Below are positions 50,957 to 62,348 of a stretch of DNA of 64,000 nt, piece by piece. Each line of letters begins with the position of its first letter. The stretch's first letter is position 1. A program made the position numbers and the translations under genes. Below the pieces are notes generated by a model, which searched no databases, had not been told where the DNA came from, and worked only from the letters and a program-made list of their open reading frames with translations. Origin of the DNA: Prototheca cutis (Eukaryota > Chlorophyta > Trebouxiophyceae > Chlorellales > Chlorellaceae); NCBI GenBank assembly GCA_002897115.2, contig BCIH01000001.1, forward strand, positions 1,448,267-1,512,266, read 5' to 3'.

Positions 50957-53900
50957 TCACTTTGGCGTGCCCTGGTGCGGGTCATGCCAGCGCGTCTCGT
51001 TCCAGCCGCCGCAGCCGCCAAAAAGCAGCGGCCGCTGCGCGGCCAGCCACCCTCCGGCCGCGGCCGCAGCGGGCCCGCCAACGCCGCACGCACCCAGCGC
51101 ACCCAGGATGACATGGAAGCTCCCGGCCGAAGGCGCTGGGGTCGACATGCCGCCGGCACTGCCGCCCCGTCCGCGGCCACGGTGCCCGCCGCGCCGCGAC
51201 CCTGCGGCCGCACCAGCGTACTCGCCGCTGTCTTCAGTCACGAGGAGCAGCCGGCCGGCCATGCCATCACCAGGCCCCCCCGGGTCGCCGGCGCGGGCCC
51301 AGCCGCGGGCACGGGCTTCGCCGGCTGCCCGGCGCTGCGGCCGGTGGTCGTTCGGTGAGGGGCCCCGGGCGCCGTCGTCCAGGCCTCCATGACTCATCAG
51401 TCCGCCGCCACGTCGCCGACCGCGCCGTGCGCCGCCTCGGGCCGCTCGCCCCCCACGTTCCGCACCGTGCGCTGGTGTTCCCCGCTGCTGCGGCGGCGAC
51501 GAGCCGCCGTTTCCATGCAACTCGCGCCCCAGTTTGCCCGGTGTCATGCCCGGCTCCAGGCCCGACTCCTGCAGGCTCGCGACCCAGTCGGCCACCACGA
51601 GCTTGGGAGCCGGCCGCTCGGGTCTCGCTGGTCCAGCAGCGGCCGCCACCAGCCGCGCAGGCTCGACTGCCGGCACCAACCTCGCGTGTTCCGCGGCTCG
51701 CACCAACCGCGCCGGCGCGGGGTCGGCCGGCCCGTCGGCCAGGTCGGCCAGGACACCCGACGCCCCGTGAAGCAGCGCCAGCTCCTCCGCCACCGCAGCC
51801 AGCGACGCCTTGGTGTCTCCCGAGCCCTCCCCTTTTGCGTCATTGGCACTGGTCGCACCCACGGCATCCGCGTCGCCAGGCACCGCTCCCGCGTCGCCAC
51901 CACCACCAGCATCGCCAACCTCGGCGCTCTCCGCGGCCAGCATCTCCTCGTAGGCCGCTTCCGCCGCGGCCGCGGCACGCCGCGCGGCCCGCAGCATCGC
52001 CGGGCTGCTGGACGGCAACGCGTCCATGTCCATGCCCGTGGGCGCGCGACTGCACACGACAGGCTTTCGCCGGCGTCGGTGCTGCTGCTGCTGTGCTGCT
52101 GCTGAGCCTTCAGCGGGCGGCATCGGTGCATCACCCCCGCGCTCGCCGCNGCCGCTGCTCCCGCTGTTGTGCGTGCCGGCCCAAGAACCCACGGCGGCGG
52201 TGACAGCCCCCTCCTCTGCCGCGGCGGCAAGCCCCGTGTTTGAGTTCCCTGCGTCGGCGGAAGGCTCGCGCCGGCGCGCCCGCTTCGTTGCTGCTGCTGC
52301 AGCGCCGCCACGCCGCACGGCGTGCTCCGCCGCCGCCATCTTTGGCGAGCGTGGTGAGCCATGTTCCTCACCCCCATCCTCGGCATCCCCGCCATCGGCC
52401 CCCGGACGAGCACGCTTGGCCCCCCGGCCGCCGTTGTGATCCGCAAGGCCGAGCGCCCCCAGTGCGGCGCCCCGGCGCGTAGCCCGACCAGCTACCAGAT
52501 CCTCTCCGGCCCGAGCCAGCGACTCGCGGACGATGGGGTCCAGGATCTTGCGCATGCGGCGCCGCGGCCCGTGGCGCGCCGCGCCATCAACGTCATCGTC
52601 GAGCTCGTCGACGTGCGGCCCACTTCCGCCCGATGCTGCAAGACCGGCCTCCTTGGCACCGCCGAGCGCGCGTCGCACCGGCGAACCCACCTCGTCATGC
52701 GCGCCGCGCAAGACCAGCGTGATTCCACCGCCCACGACGCTCTCGGAAGCCAACGCCGCGGCATCAGGCACTTGCCTGGCATCATCGCTGGCGCTCGGCG
52801 TCACGCTACTGCTGCGGCCCTCACCCGCCGGCCCCTGACGCGGGTGGCTGTCCCCCGCACTGGCCTGGGAAGCCTCAGCCCCAGTGCCGCGACGCCTCGC
52901 CCCAGCTGGAGCGGGTTCCGTGCCCGTGGCCGTGCCCGCACGCGCACCCCGGCCTGCTGTCTTGGGCTGCCACGCGCCGCCACCCAGGTACCGCCAGTCC
53001 TTGCCCCGGTACGAGCCTCGCCATATGCGCTCACTCTCCCGCGGCAGCCACAGTGCGGGGAACTGGTCCTCAAACCCCGTAAACTCTGCGCTTGTTTGTG
53101 TGTGGCGGGTTGCAGCGGTTGGCGATGCCTGGCCTGCCACACTCGTTATGCCCCGCGCTCCGTCCAAATTCCCCCCACCTTCCGCAATGTCCCTGCCCCC
53201 TTTCTACCTCGTACCCTACAGCACCCTACCAAAGACTTCCCAAACCTCGGGCAACCAACGCACCGATAAGGACCTTGGCGCCGGCATCCTTGATCACACG
53301 TGCGCGGTACCAAGAGCCGTGTGCCTGCAGTACCATGGGCAGCTTTGGGATGCGGAGCGGCTTGGCGGGGGCCAGCCTGCGCTGCTCGGCGCCGTCGACC
53401 GCGGGCTCTGCCTTGCGTGCAGTGGGTTCCGGCTTGACCGCCGGCGGCTCTCGTTTTGGGGCGCGGCGGTCTGCCGCGGCCTCCTCCTCCTCCTCCTCTT
53501 CTTCGCCGGCACTGCCGCCGTCGTCCTCGCGCAAGCGGCCTTCGGCGCGCCGGGCCGCGCCACGCCGCGGCGTCGAGCGCTCAGCGAGCGGCGGCGCCTC
53601 GTCGCTCTCCTGCGGCCGCCGCGGCCCCGCCGCACCACCGTCANGTTCAGGTTTTACGCCCGGCTGCACAGATGTGTGCCGACCACGGGGAGGGGCCGTC
53701 TCGTCAGCCTGTGCCACGGTCTTGTGCCCCTGCGCGGCAGTTGGGGAGCGCAGCGAGTAGGCCTCCCGGGCACCTGCCCTGGGGCTGGCAACGCGCGGCG
53801 ATGCAGGCTGCGCCGCCTCGCGGGACGGCGGGCCGCTCGAGTCGTTGTGGCCAAGACTGGTGGCGGGCTGCCGCGTCCGCGTGCGGAGCGCCGGCGAGCC

Positions 53901-54011
53901 CACCTGCGCGTTGAGTTCCTGGTGCAGGCGCCAGGCCAGCTCCTCGTCCGAGAGCGAGCGCTCCGCCCCAAAGGCGGGCGCTGCCCTGCCCCGGACTCTC
54001 GTGCGACTCAT
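50957..54011 (-). CDS. Large disordered protein with a Tudor-like block, unknown function
   Basis: Two exons (54011-53264 and 53085-50957) join in phase to about 958 residues. The N-terminus reads MSRTRVRGRAAPAFGAERSL, then SDEELAWRLHQELNAQ, a short acidic/hydrophobic helix. Acidic (EEEEEEEEAAADRRAPKRE) and Pro/Lys stretches follow. The conserved-looking part spans the intron: LPMVLQAHGSWYRARVIKDA, AKVLIEFTGFEDQFPALWLP, then RESERIWRGSYRGKDWRYLG and GGAWQPK. Aromatic residues in short beta strands with a W-Y-x-A-x-V start resemble Tudor/Agenet-type chromatin-reader modules. The remaining ~620 residues are Ala/Gly/Arg/Pro-rich with basic patches (KRARRREP; RRRRKPVV), an ARLV-repeat segment and RGG-like runs. 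A nuclear, chromatin or RNA role is inferred from composition. An N at 53644 and one at 52150 are in coding sequence. Confidence 0.65.
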
Positions 54012-55255
54012 GGGGCCCGAGCTGCGACAAGGAAGGGGAACCACGGCGGGGTCACAGGCGCCCTCCTCGGGGCTCAGCTCCCGGGGGGAGTGATCACCCC
54101 GCAGCACCATCATCCGCAGNCCCCGGGACTCCACACAGAGTGCATTAAGACGCTATGTTGAGGTCATGTATGGCCACGCCGGGGGAGAGAACGTTCCTTT
54201 ATGCCAAGGGTGAGCATGAACCTCCTCGCGCACCGCTCACCTGGTTGCTGCCGCGAGGGCTCACGAGCCCCACAGGACAGAGCTGGTGTCCCGCTCAAAC
54301 GCCATACATGCTTCCCTTGGCCTGTGCAACGGATCTCAGCTGTGCAGGGCCAGCGGTGGTGATGTAATCCGGCCGTCAAGGGGCGGGCTCGCAGGGACAG
54401 AGTGGCCACCCCTTGAACAGGCTCGCTGTGCGCTTCTGAAGGTCGCGAGCGCGTATGTTGTCGTTCACATGACCAGGTTAAATAACACTGTAGGCATCGG
54501 GCGCGTGTGGCGGCGAACATGTGCCTGCATGGAGGCTCCCCTGCTTCCCAACTCGACCCGCGCCCTCGGGTTGCCCCTGCCAAGATTCCAAGCCCATGCG
54601 CGGACGACCTGGTGGCGACGCTCGCCTTTCCTGGTGAGTACTGTACTACATGGCCCCATTTGTCATTTCATTGTGCCTTTGACACTTTAATGTGACATTG
54701 GACGGGCCTCACTGCGCGCCGTCAAGGCGGATACTGACGGGAGTGAATCCATGGGAACACCAGAGCTCCTCCCTTCTTCTGCCGACCACACCCGCGAAGA
54801 CTCGCGTGCATCAGTTGCGTGAAGCGGGCCCTGTGTGTGCAAGATCCATGTCTGAACGAGGACAATACCGATACCTCATTCCATCCAAGGGACCTGGTCA
54901 TGCTAGGATGAGGGTGCCCACCTTGTCTGGGGGGTTTCTGCCACTGGCTCTGGCTAGCACCTTGGCATGTTGACCTTGCGTGGGCCAAGGCAAGATCTGT
55001 GCCATGTACTGCCGAAGCCAGATGTGTTTTAGTTGGGGTCCTGCTGCCCAGAGCAAAATGTGGAGGGATGCACGTGAGTCCATGGTGGAACCAGCAGGCC
55101 AGAGATGAACGAGAGGAGATTTCGCGGTGGCCATTGGCGGATTACAAAAAAAAGTTGACGGAGCGCCCAGGTGGACGCCTTGCAGAGTGCCCAATCAAAT
55201 GTCGAATTGTTAACAGTGTACAAGCGCTCGTTCCTTACGCAGCACTTGCCTGGCC
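54012..55255. other. Divergent intergenic region of 1.2 kb
   Basis: Between head-to-head starts of the Tudor-like gene and the HAD-like gene. Frames are short and lack motifs; an N lies at 54120. Presumed promoters only. Confidence 0.6.
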
Positions 55256-56293
55256 ATGTCTGTGGTAGACGCCAGGGCCAGGGCGGGCCTGGACGGTTGG
55301 GCGACCGGCAACTGCCGCCCCTTTGGTGTGCGCCGCCCGGCCGTGCGGGCATGGCGGCGGGAATCCGGATGGAATACTGGCTCATTGCGTCGTCATGGAT
55401 CTCCAAACGCGGCCCTGGCGGGCCCTGCAAACATGCAGCTGTCAACGCAGGCCCCGACCTCTGCCTCCACCGGGGGAGACCCCGTGCAAGGCACCATCGC
55501 GCCAAGGCAGAGACTGGGCCGGCGTCTGAAGATCGCCGTGGATGTGGACGAAGGTGGGTGGGCCTGTGGTCGTCGACTGTCAGGGATCTGCCACGGCTGT
55601 GGGCGAATTTCGGAGCTTCGCTGCGGCTCGGGGAGAGCGGCCTCCCCGTTGTTGGGGTCCGGGAACCACACACAATCCACCCACCACTCCCTTCTTGCAG
55701 TGCTCGGACGGTTTGTTCACAGCCTGAACCAGTACTGCAGGGAGCACCATGGCAAGGAGTATGAGGTCTCGGACTACTTCCAGTACAACTTTGCCGAAGT
55801 CTGGCAGTGCAGCCAGGAGGTCAGCCACGACGTCGTGCACTCCTTCTTCAAGAGCCACCACTTTGAGGCCATCCAGCCCATCCCAGGCGCGCTGGAGTCC
55901 CTGCGGCGGTTGCAGCACGTGACGGAGCTGGTGGTGGTGACTTCTCGGCAAAACGTCATCCGCTCCCCGACGCTGGCATGGGTGGAGACCCACTTCCCGG
56001 CCGTCTTTTCGGGCGTGCACTTTGGCAACCACTGGGCAATAGAGGGCGTATCGCAGTCCAAGGTCGACATGTGCCGCAAGCTCGGCGCCGACGTCCTCGT
56101 GGACGACAACCCGGTCTACGCGGAGGAGTGTGCTGCCGCAGGGGTCCACGTCCTCTTGTTTGACTGGATGGGTGGTTACCCCTGGGCATCCACGCCCAGG
56201 GGACCCGACCACCCCCTCATCACCCGCGTGCATGACTGGGAAGCCGTCGAGCGCACCGTCGCTGCCCTGCGACCCAAGCTAGGCGCTGCCTAA
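55256..56293 (+). CDS. HAD-superfamily hydrolase, 5'-nucleotidase (NT5C)-like
   Basis: Two exons (55256-55553, 55701-56293) join in phase to 296 residues. The first ~90 are Arg/Ala/Gly-rich and low in acid, possibly an organelle transit peptide. The HAD core starts at KIAVDVDEVLGRFVHSLNQY, with motif I D-x-D-E split from V-L-G by the intron. FFKSHHFEAIQPIPGALESL follows, then motif II LVVVTSRQ (Thr-Ser), a Lys in SQSKVDMCRKLG and motif III ADVLVDDNPVYAEEC. The D-V-D-E-V start and the S/T-R-Q motif fit the 5'(3')-deoxyribonucleotidase/NT5C family of phosphatases. Substrate unknown. The ATG chosen opens the only long in-frame leader. The stop is followed by a convergent 470-base gap to the stress-protein gene. 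Confidence 0.82.
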   Translation: MSVVDARARAGLDGWATGNCRPFGVRRPAVRAWRRESGWNTGSLRRHGSPNAALAGPANMQLSTQAPTSASTGGDPVQGTIAPRQRLGRRLKIAVDVDEGGWACGRRLSGICHGCGRISELRCGSGRAASPLLGSGNHTQSTHHSLLAVLGRFVHSLNQYCREHHGKEYEVSDYFQYNFAEVWQCSQEVSHDVVHSFFKSHHFEAIQPIPGALESLRRLQHVTELVVVTSRQNVIRSPTLAWVETHFPAVFSGVHFGNHWAIEGVSQSKVDMCRKLGADVLVDDNPVYAEECAAAGVHVLLFDWMGGYPWASTPRGPDHPLITRVHDWEAVERTVAALRPKLGAA

Positions 56294-56765
56294 GGTGCTG
56301 GTGTGCAGGAACACGATCCGTGAGCGAGCGCAGCATCTCCGAAGACAACCGCCTCGTCCCAGCAAGAACGGCAACATTATTGATTTACCCCCCTCGGCAA
56401 CTGCACTGCCAGACGTCGAGCGAGAGAGCATCTGCGAGCGAGCAAGTGCGACACCCAAATGACTCCAGTGATCTGTAATAATTCATCTCGGCAAGACCTC
56501 GTCAAAAAAACTCGCGGGTGCAGTGCTACGGTGCGCTCTGCAGAATGAAACGGGTGCTCAAGGGGAAACACGAGGGATTCATTGTGCCTTGGGCTGACAG
56601 TACTCTGGTCAAAAATTCTCGAAATCCGTCAGTGATGCTGGCAGTCCACAGCCGCTCCCTGCGGCGCTCTCGTCGCGGACGCCTCGAAGCAGGGGGAAAG
56701 TGCTTTGCGCAGAATCGTGCAAGGTGAACCATTCCTTGTCGACTCCTCGCGCCGCGGTCGCTCGC
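56294..56765. other. Convergent intergenic region
   Basis: 470 bases between two facing stop codons. 3'-UTR-like, no motif-bearing frame. Confidence 0.6.
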
Positions 56766-57711
56766 TCACTCTTCTCGGGTCTCTTCTGCGTGGTAGTAGA
56801 TGAGCGTGGGGACAGTGCAGCGGTCGAGGCAGTACTGGATGACAGAGCCCACCAGCAGGTGCTTAAGCCGGCTGCCGTGGTGGCTCGTCAGCACCACCAC
56901 ACTCACACCCAGCTTCTCGGCAGTTTCACACAACAACTGGCCAATGGAGTCGGTGTCCGTGTCACCCTGCACGGAAAGAAGGGAGGTTTTATGAGACAGT
57001 TTGCAAACAGTGTTTCAAGTAACAATACAACAAACAGCATATGTCCTGGTGCATCAACAATGTTGGTGAGAGATGTGGGGCCGCGCCACTCTCAGACAAT
57101 CAAACCCCCTCCCCCTCCCTCACCAATAGGAGATGGATCTGTGGCGAGGGCATCACGGCCCCAAGGGCGTTGCGTGCCATGGAGTGTATGCGCTGCTGTT
57201 TCGTCATGATCAGCTCCCTGTATGTGGCCACGTCCTGTGGATGGGGTCTCCAGGAAAGAAAGATACATGGGCGTGAGAAAGAAAAGACATGGTGTGGTTG
57301 GTCATCGGTGTGGTTCAATCGACACCGGCCGCGTCCTCATCTTACCATTTCCCAGAGGCATTCAGGCCCAGGCGCCCCTTCTCATTATTCCATGGTTCTA
57401 TAACTCCCATCACTGACCTGCTCCGGCGTCAGGTCCAGCGAGGCAACCCCAAACTGCTGCGGTGTGCTCAGCTTGGGGACGAGGTGCACAACGTGATATA
57501 GATCGCCATCTCGGTACCTGCGCACAATCATGGGTTCGACAGGCCATCATGGCGATAGAGTTGGTGCTCAATACCATGCATGCGCAGTACTTGGCCTGCG
57601 AAACACAATGGGGTCCTGGCTAGACACGCACAAGTTGCGAGCGACGTAGCATAGGGTCTCGGCGCCGACCTCAGAGTCGTCGACAGCCACCAAGAACGAT
57701 CTCGGGGCCAT
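56766..57711 (-). CDS. Universal stress protein (UspA domain)
   Basis: Four exons (57711-57632, 57517-57418, 57234-57124, 56966-56766) join in phase to 163 residues, a single Usp domain. It begins MAPRSFLVAVDDSEVGAETL (first strand with the D-D/G-S nucleotide contact), then YRDGDLYHVVHLVPKLSTPQ, AMVPSPQ-like linker (GAVMPSPQIHLLL), DSIGQLLCETAEKLGVSVVV and the ATP-loop region LTSHHGSRLKHLLVGSVIQY, ending DRCTVPTLIYYHAEETREE. The G-x-x-G...G-S pattern of ATP-binding Usp proteins is only partly kept (GSRLKHLLVGS), so nucleotide binding is uncertain. Function within stress response is by family only. It is divergent from the mL43 gene. Confidence 0.88.
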
Positions 57712-58122
57712 GTGGGCGGTTCTGTTGATGGCTTCTGCACACGGTATCGCCGCGCAATTATGTGTGATGGCGCAGATGACGCAGTAAAGTGGGCCTTGAA
57801 GCCCTGGTTACGGAGGTCCGCAGCTAGCCCAACATGCTGACTCCGACCCGAAACAGGAGGGTTCCCTCGCGCCCTGGACCGGGAGATGACGCAGGGCACC
57901 TCTCGCATCCCACGGGCCAGAGTCACTGTTCTGAGGTGTTGCCACAAGCAGGCACAAGATATCGATATTTCATGTACAATACTGCAGAACATTGGCATTG
58001 GCTACGTCTGGGCAACCAGTGACGTCTCACACCGGATAGGGAACACGGGAGGCAAGTCGATATATTGCACCCCACGACAGCGGCAGTCTCAGCGGAACGG
58101 GTGGACGAGGTGAAACAGAACC
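57712..58122. other. Divergent intergenic region between Usp and mL43
   Basis: 410 bases with no supported frame; presumed promoters of both genes. Confidence 0.6.
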
Positions 58123-58863
58123 ATGTCCCGGCAGGGGGTGTGGCAGCTGCAAAAGCTGGTGCTGAGATATTGCGAGTTTTCCGGCAGCAGTCGAGGAGCA
58201 AGGTGGGAGTGCAAGGGGCCCCTCGGCAGGGGTGCTGTATTGGTGCATTCCCGATCCGACGCTGCTGCCAGATGTCTCACCGAGTGATCAAATGCCTGGT
58301 GCCTGCGAGCAGGGTGTTTCTGAAGGAGCAGTGGCCCGACTTCACGGCAGCCAACCAGCAGATTGAGGTGTCTGCCGTGCCCCACCCCGGCCGTCACCCG
58401 CTGCTCATCGGCAGCTATGGTGAGTGGTCCGGCAATTCAGTGCAGTGCTGCGCCATGGTTCTGGTGTTGGGTGTATCACCACGGTTGTTGGAAAGGAGGC
58501 AGGCGTGTTTGGGTCGGGATCTGCGGTCTTGGAGGAGGTGACCCAGCCGGGACCTTGGAGGCTGACATTCATCCCCCCCCCCCCCCCCCCCCCCCCNNNN
58601 NNNNNNNNNNNNNNNNNNNNNNNNNNNNNNNNNNNNNNNNNNNNNNNNNNNNNNNNNNNNNNNNNNNNNNNNNNNNNNNNNNNNNNNNNNNNNNNGCGAC
58701 CCCGGATGAGGTCCTTCGCCAAGCCATCCTGCTGCGGAGCTCGACAGGACGCAAGGCGTCGCTGCAGGTCAAGCGGCGCCATATCAGCAAGAACCCCAGC
58801 ATCCAGGGCTTTTGGAGCAATGAGCTCCAGGACCGGATCAAGGGCATCCATGCTACACAGTGA
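58123..58863 (+). CDS. mL43: Mitochondrial large ribosomal subunit protein mL43, interrupted by a gap
   Basis: Exons 58123-58202 and 58313-58419 join in phase. A last exon begins inside or at the N gap (visible from 58696) and ends at TGA 58861-58863. The start MSRQGVWQLQKLVLRYCEFS, then GSSRGARVFLKEQWPDF and NQQIEVSAVPHPGRHPLLIG, are the L51/S25/CI-B8 thioredoxin-like fold of mL43: R-x-C near the N-terminus, the S-S-R-G-A-R loop and the R-P-G-R-H-P-x-L-x-G block. The C-terminal part reads DEVLRQAILLRSSTGRKASL, QVKRRHISKNPSIQGFWS. The segment for the strand normally following G-x-Y is lost in the gap. It is a structural mitoribosome protein near the central protuberance or stalk base in known structures. 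No long presequence, as usual for mL43. Confidence 0.85.
58573..58695. other. Poly-C tract followed by assembly gap
   Basis: 24 C (58573-58596) run straight into 99 Ns (58597-58695) within the mL43 gene. The homopolymer probably caused the assembly break. Confidence 0.97.
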
Positions 58864-59154
58864 TATGAGCCTGTAGCAGCTCTATTGGGGAGGCTTGTCG
58901 TAGGGCTGTTCTTGAGCTTTTGTGTTAATGAAGAGAGATCCAAGTATCCAGTCGTGGGAGGGGGTATGGCAGGATCACATGGGACAGGGCAGAATGTCAT
59001 TTTGAAACAAAAAAGTGCCCCAGGGTACTTTGCCCTTCAAATTGGGTCAGTTCGGGTTGGTCATAAGGAGTATGAAGAGCGCACGGGAAAAACCACTTCT
59101 GTGATTCTCTGGCCCTGTTATCATCACTGGCACGCTGACAGACCATGACACCAT

Positions 59155-60643
59155 CTAGGCAGCTCGTGCCGTCAGACGGAGCACGGATCCCGTGGGCATG
59201 GCAAACCGCTGTGCAAGACCGAGGCCCAGCAAGTCGACCGCATGCCAGGGCAGACCCAGCGGGCTGCGTCGTAGCCGCACCTTCCTCCTCAGCTCCGACT
59301 CCAGCGCCTCGCCGTGCCAGCGCCGGCGCAGCGCTGCCACAAGCTCCTGTTTCAATGGTGGCGGCCACGGAACTTGGGAGGCGAGCGTTGTCGGATTGAT
59401 CAGAGCGGACAGGGCCTTGAGTGGCTCGATTCTGACCCGTGACACTCTCCACCCAGCCGCCAACACACATGCATCCGCCTGTGCGCGCATCATCATCAAT
59501 AACCCCACCCACCTTGCGGCCTTCGATGATGCCCCGGACGGCGGGGCCGCCTCCCGGGAGCCCAAACACGAAGCAGGGCTCTCGCGCCGTGGGGTGCCGC
59601 TGCAACACGCCCCAGCACACCAGCGCGTCCTCATATGCACGGCACTCTGCCTGTGACAGCGGCGGATCGTCGTCTGCAGCTGGTGAGGCGGTCGAGCCAA
59701 TGTCGCCCTGTAGATTTGGTCTGTCATTACGGACGCTCGTCTGGTCAGTTCTTCCTACGCTGTCGGCAGCATACTGGGCGCTGCTGCCGGGCCCTCCAGC
59801 CTCGCGTTGGCCCAACAAACGGTAGAGCTCGGCACGTGTCACACTGGTGACAGTGCAGCTGACGCGGCGCACAAATCGCCGTGCATCAACGCCTGGTCGA
59901 GGGTCGGCCCCAGCTGCTCGCTCCACCGCTTCCGTCCAATCGGTCTCCAACACGACAGCCACGTCCTCGGTGGCCAGATGCAGCAGCCGCACCGTTCCAC
60001 TCAATCTGCATGGGCGGCGATGGTGGTGCGGGATGTGGGCCAGCACCACAGGGATTCTCAGGCAGGCACCCAATTTATGCACACAATCAACGCGCCGGCC
60101 ATACTGCTTGTGACGGGCCAAAGCCGTCCTGGCGCCCACTCACATTCCCCCCAGGCGGTCCCCACTCACCGAAGGGTGTGGATCTCACGGTCACACTGGG
60201 CAGCATCCTTGAGCTGTGAGCGCAGCTGATGCATCAATACAAAGCGTGGGCACGCGCTCTGTGGTTGCATGCGGGAGGACGACTTGTGTTCAAGACAAAT
60301 GGCTGCCGCGCCGAGCGGGCATCAGACAGCTACAGTCCCCCGGCCCCTGTACACTCACATCTGCACGCAAGGCGCACAGATTCCTGAGCTCCAACAGAGT
60401 CTCGTAGACCTCGCTAAAGGCGTTATCGCCCAGCAGGTCGTCTCCCCAGTCCAGGTCAGCATGCACAGGGCGTGTCCCATCGTCGCGTGGGGCTAGTCTG
60501 GGAGCCAGAGGCAGGTCAGTGACAGGAGCGGCTTCCCCAGCCAAGACGGCCTCATGGTCTGAATATGTGCTCCGTGCATTTGTTTGGCGAGGAGGCGCGG
60601 GCAAGATCAGCTTCCTCTTGCGGTCGGGCACTGGCCCGGCCAT
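59155..60643 (-). CDS. Unrecognised protein with coiled coil and mixed alpha/beta domain
   Basis: Four exons (60643-60359, 60225-60170, 60005-59513, 59346-59155) join in phase to about 341 residues. The start MAGPVPDRKRKLILPAPPRQ has a basic, NLS-like stretch (PDRKRKL). A short heptad-like segment follows (FSEVYETLLELRNLCALRAD joined to LRSQLKDAAQCDREIHTLR). The next domain has alternating strands and helices: GTVRLLHLATEDVAVVLETD, RFVRRVSCTVTSVTRAELYR, CRAYEDALVCWGVLQRHP, CFVFGLPGGGPAVRGIIEGR. The end is basic (RRKVRLRRSPLGLP). The layout (basic start, coiled coil, C-terminal alpha/beta domain) is reminiscent of small kinetochore or chromatin subunits such as CENP-O, but no signature confirms it. 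The start is the ATG in a good context (CTCCATGG); an upstream exon cannot be excluded. Confidence 0.55.
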
Positions 60644-60894
60644 GGAGGTGCAGCTCTTGCCAGCGCGATTGGGAATCCCTTGCGCACACCGATGCGGCCA
60701 ATGCTACATGTCGAGTCGAGTGCGACGCATCAATGAATGCCATATGCATGTACAATACACAGATAAAATTCACAAAACCACTTGTAAAAGCCAGGAGGGG
60801 CCTGGGGGTTGGCAGTCAGCAGAGATCGGAATCGCGATCGCATGGCGCAGTTTGGAGAACAAGGGTCGTCCGTCCAGTCAAGGCGTCCAGGGGG

Positions 60895-61942
60895 TCAGAT
60901 AACATGCCGCAAGGGGCTCCCAAATCCCCCTGGCATGTCTAGAGTCAGGGATCTCAGCTCAGGCAACGGGGGAAGGCTAAGCGAGGCGGAATATTTCGTT
61001 GTGTCAGCAGCAGCGCTCGCCGGCAGCCAGCTCCCAGCCTCCTGTCGCGCGGCCTCCAAGGCCCGCACCTGCGCCCTCAGCTCCGCCACCTCCCTGACGA
61101 GCCGATCATGCCGCTGCAGCACTGCTGCCCCTAGTTCCTCCCTGTGCCGACAAAAGGATTGTGCTGAGAGGGGGGCTGTGGCTGCAGCGTGTGGGCAATT
61201 GTGCCTGGCCATCCGCCGACCCTGTTTAACTCCCCCGGCACCCAGGTGCCATGACAGGATCAGAATAATGAATGAAGGCTGGAACACTGGTTCATCATCA
61301 AATCTAACGCAGCTGCCATGGTCACTGGGACCAAGCAGCAGCAGCCTACCTGACAACCCTGCGTACAAGAGCCTCGATATCTGGCACTCCAGCCGAGGTC
61401 TCTCGCGCCACTTCCACGGCCCCAGGCGCAAAGACGGCTGGTGACTCGGCAATCCTGCGCTGCAACGCACGCAACTCCCGGCTGACCCGCCGTGCCGGAA
61501 CGCTGTTCGGCCGGGGACGTTGTGATGCATCGTCATCCGATCGCGGACGTCCCAGTGCTGGCGCTGGGGTGTTCTCNGGCCACCGGGTTTCCCCGCTGTT
61601 CGTTTCATCCTCCTGCACGAGTGTTACAGCAGGCTTGCTTGCTTGTGCGCTGAGGCAGCATGTGCTTGGGCATACCAGCATGCGAGTGCTAATGCACGGC
61701 CCTTCCATCATGCCCGACAGCTAACCCCGCACCTGCACCGCAAGAACGGTAGCCTCCGAGGGGAGCTGCGCTCCTGCCCGGGACCGCTGCCGTTCCACTG
61801 CCTGGACACGCCTCTGGAAGGAGGATTCTGGGTTCAATGACGGTGGCGAGAAGTGCACGCGTCCCGATGAACGTGAAGGTGGGTCTCCTTCTTTGGGCAG
61901 CCACTCCCTGCAGGGTGGGCATGATGGCACGGTTTGATTCAC
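60895..61942 (-). CDS. Unrecognised coiled-coil protein, 5' end uncertain
   Basis: Last exons 61612-61350 and 61141-60895 join in phase, preceded by an exon ending at 61733 (splice after AVQ). Sequence: SSFQRRVQAVERQRSRAGAQ, an acidic linker EDETNSGETRW, a Pro/Arg/Asp-rich part, RRVSRELRALQRRIAESP, DIEALVRRVVREELGAAVLQ and the strongest coiled coil, RHDRLVREVAELRAQVRALE. It ends LRSLTLDMPGGFGSPLRHVI. No enzymatic motif. The stop is about 250 bases upstream of the next minus-strand gene, so the two could be one gene if an intron removes this stop; I keep them apart because each has a consistent frame. The start may be the ATG near 61942 or lie further upstream. An N at 61577. Confidence 0.5.
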
Positions 61943-62348
61943 GAGTATGTGCTTCCGGCGTCACCCCGTCCGTTCAAGGATTCTGCGCTGCCATACAATC
62001 ACTCACATACAAGAATAAGAACCTGTGGGCATCGCCGATGGGTGCGATCGGGCTTAGATTGCTGGGATCATCGCTCAGCCATGACGGAAGGCGAGGGGCA
62101 GGTCGCGCGCGCGACATGCCATGAGGCGCGCGGGCTTACCCTCGTCTTGGTACAGTATTTCGTTCCCTTCAGCGGGAATGCTTGGAGCGAAAGTGAGGGG
62201 GAACACAGTGGGCATACAACCCACTGCGCAAAATTTCATCACGGTTTCGACAAACCAAAATCAAGCGCGACAGCTCCCTTGCCGGATAATCAGGTATCGG
62301 CTCGGGCACAAAATTCTTCAAAACAGAGATGGCCGCGTCATACGTACA
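61943..62348. other. Divergent intergenic region
   Basis: About 400 bases between a minus-strand coiled-coil gene and the actin-related gene. No supported gene. Confidence 0.55.

Noticed and set aside
50484..54161. Several plus-strand frames of 280-425 residues
   Set aside because: Overlap the minus-strand Tudor-like gene; very high GC keeps all frames open, and only the minus frame shows patterned aromatic and acidic blocks and a phase-consistent intron.
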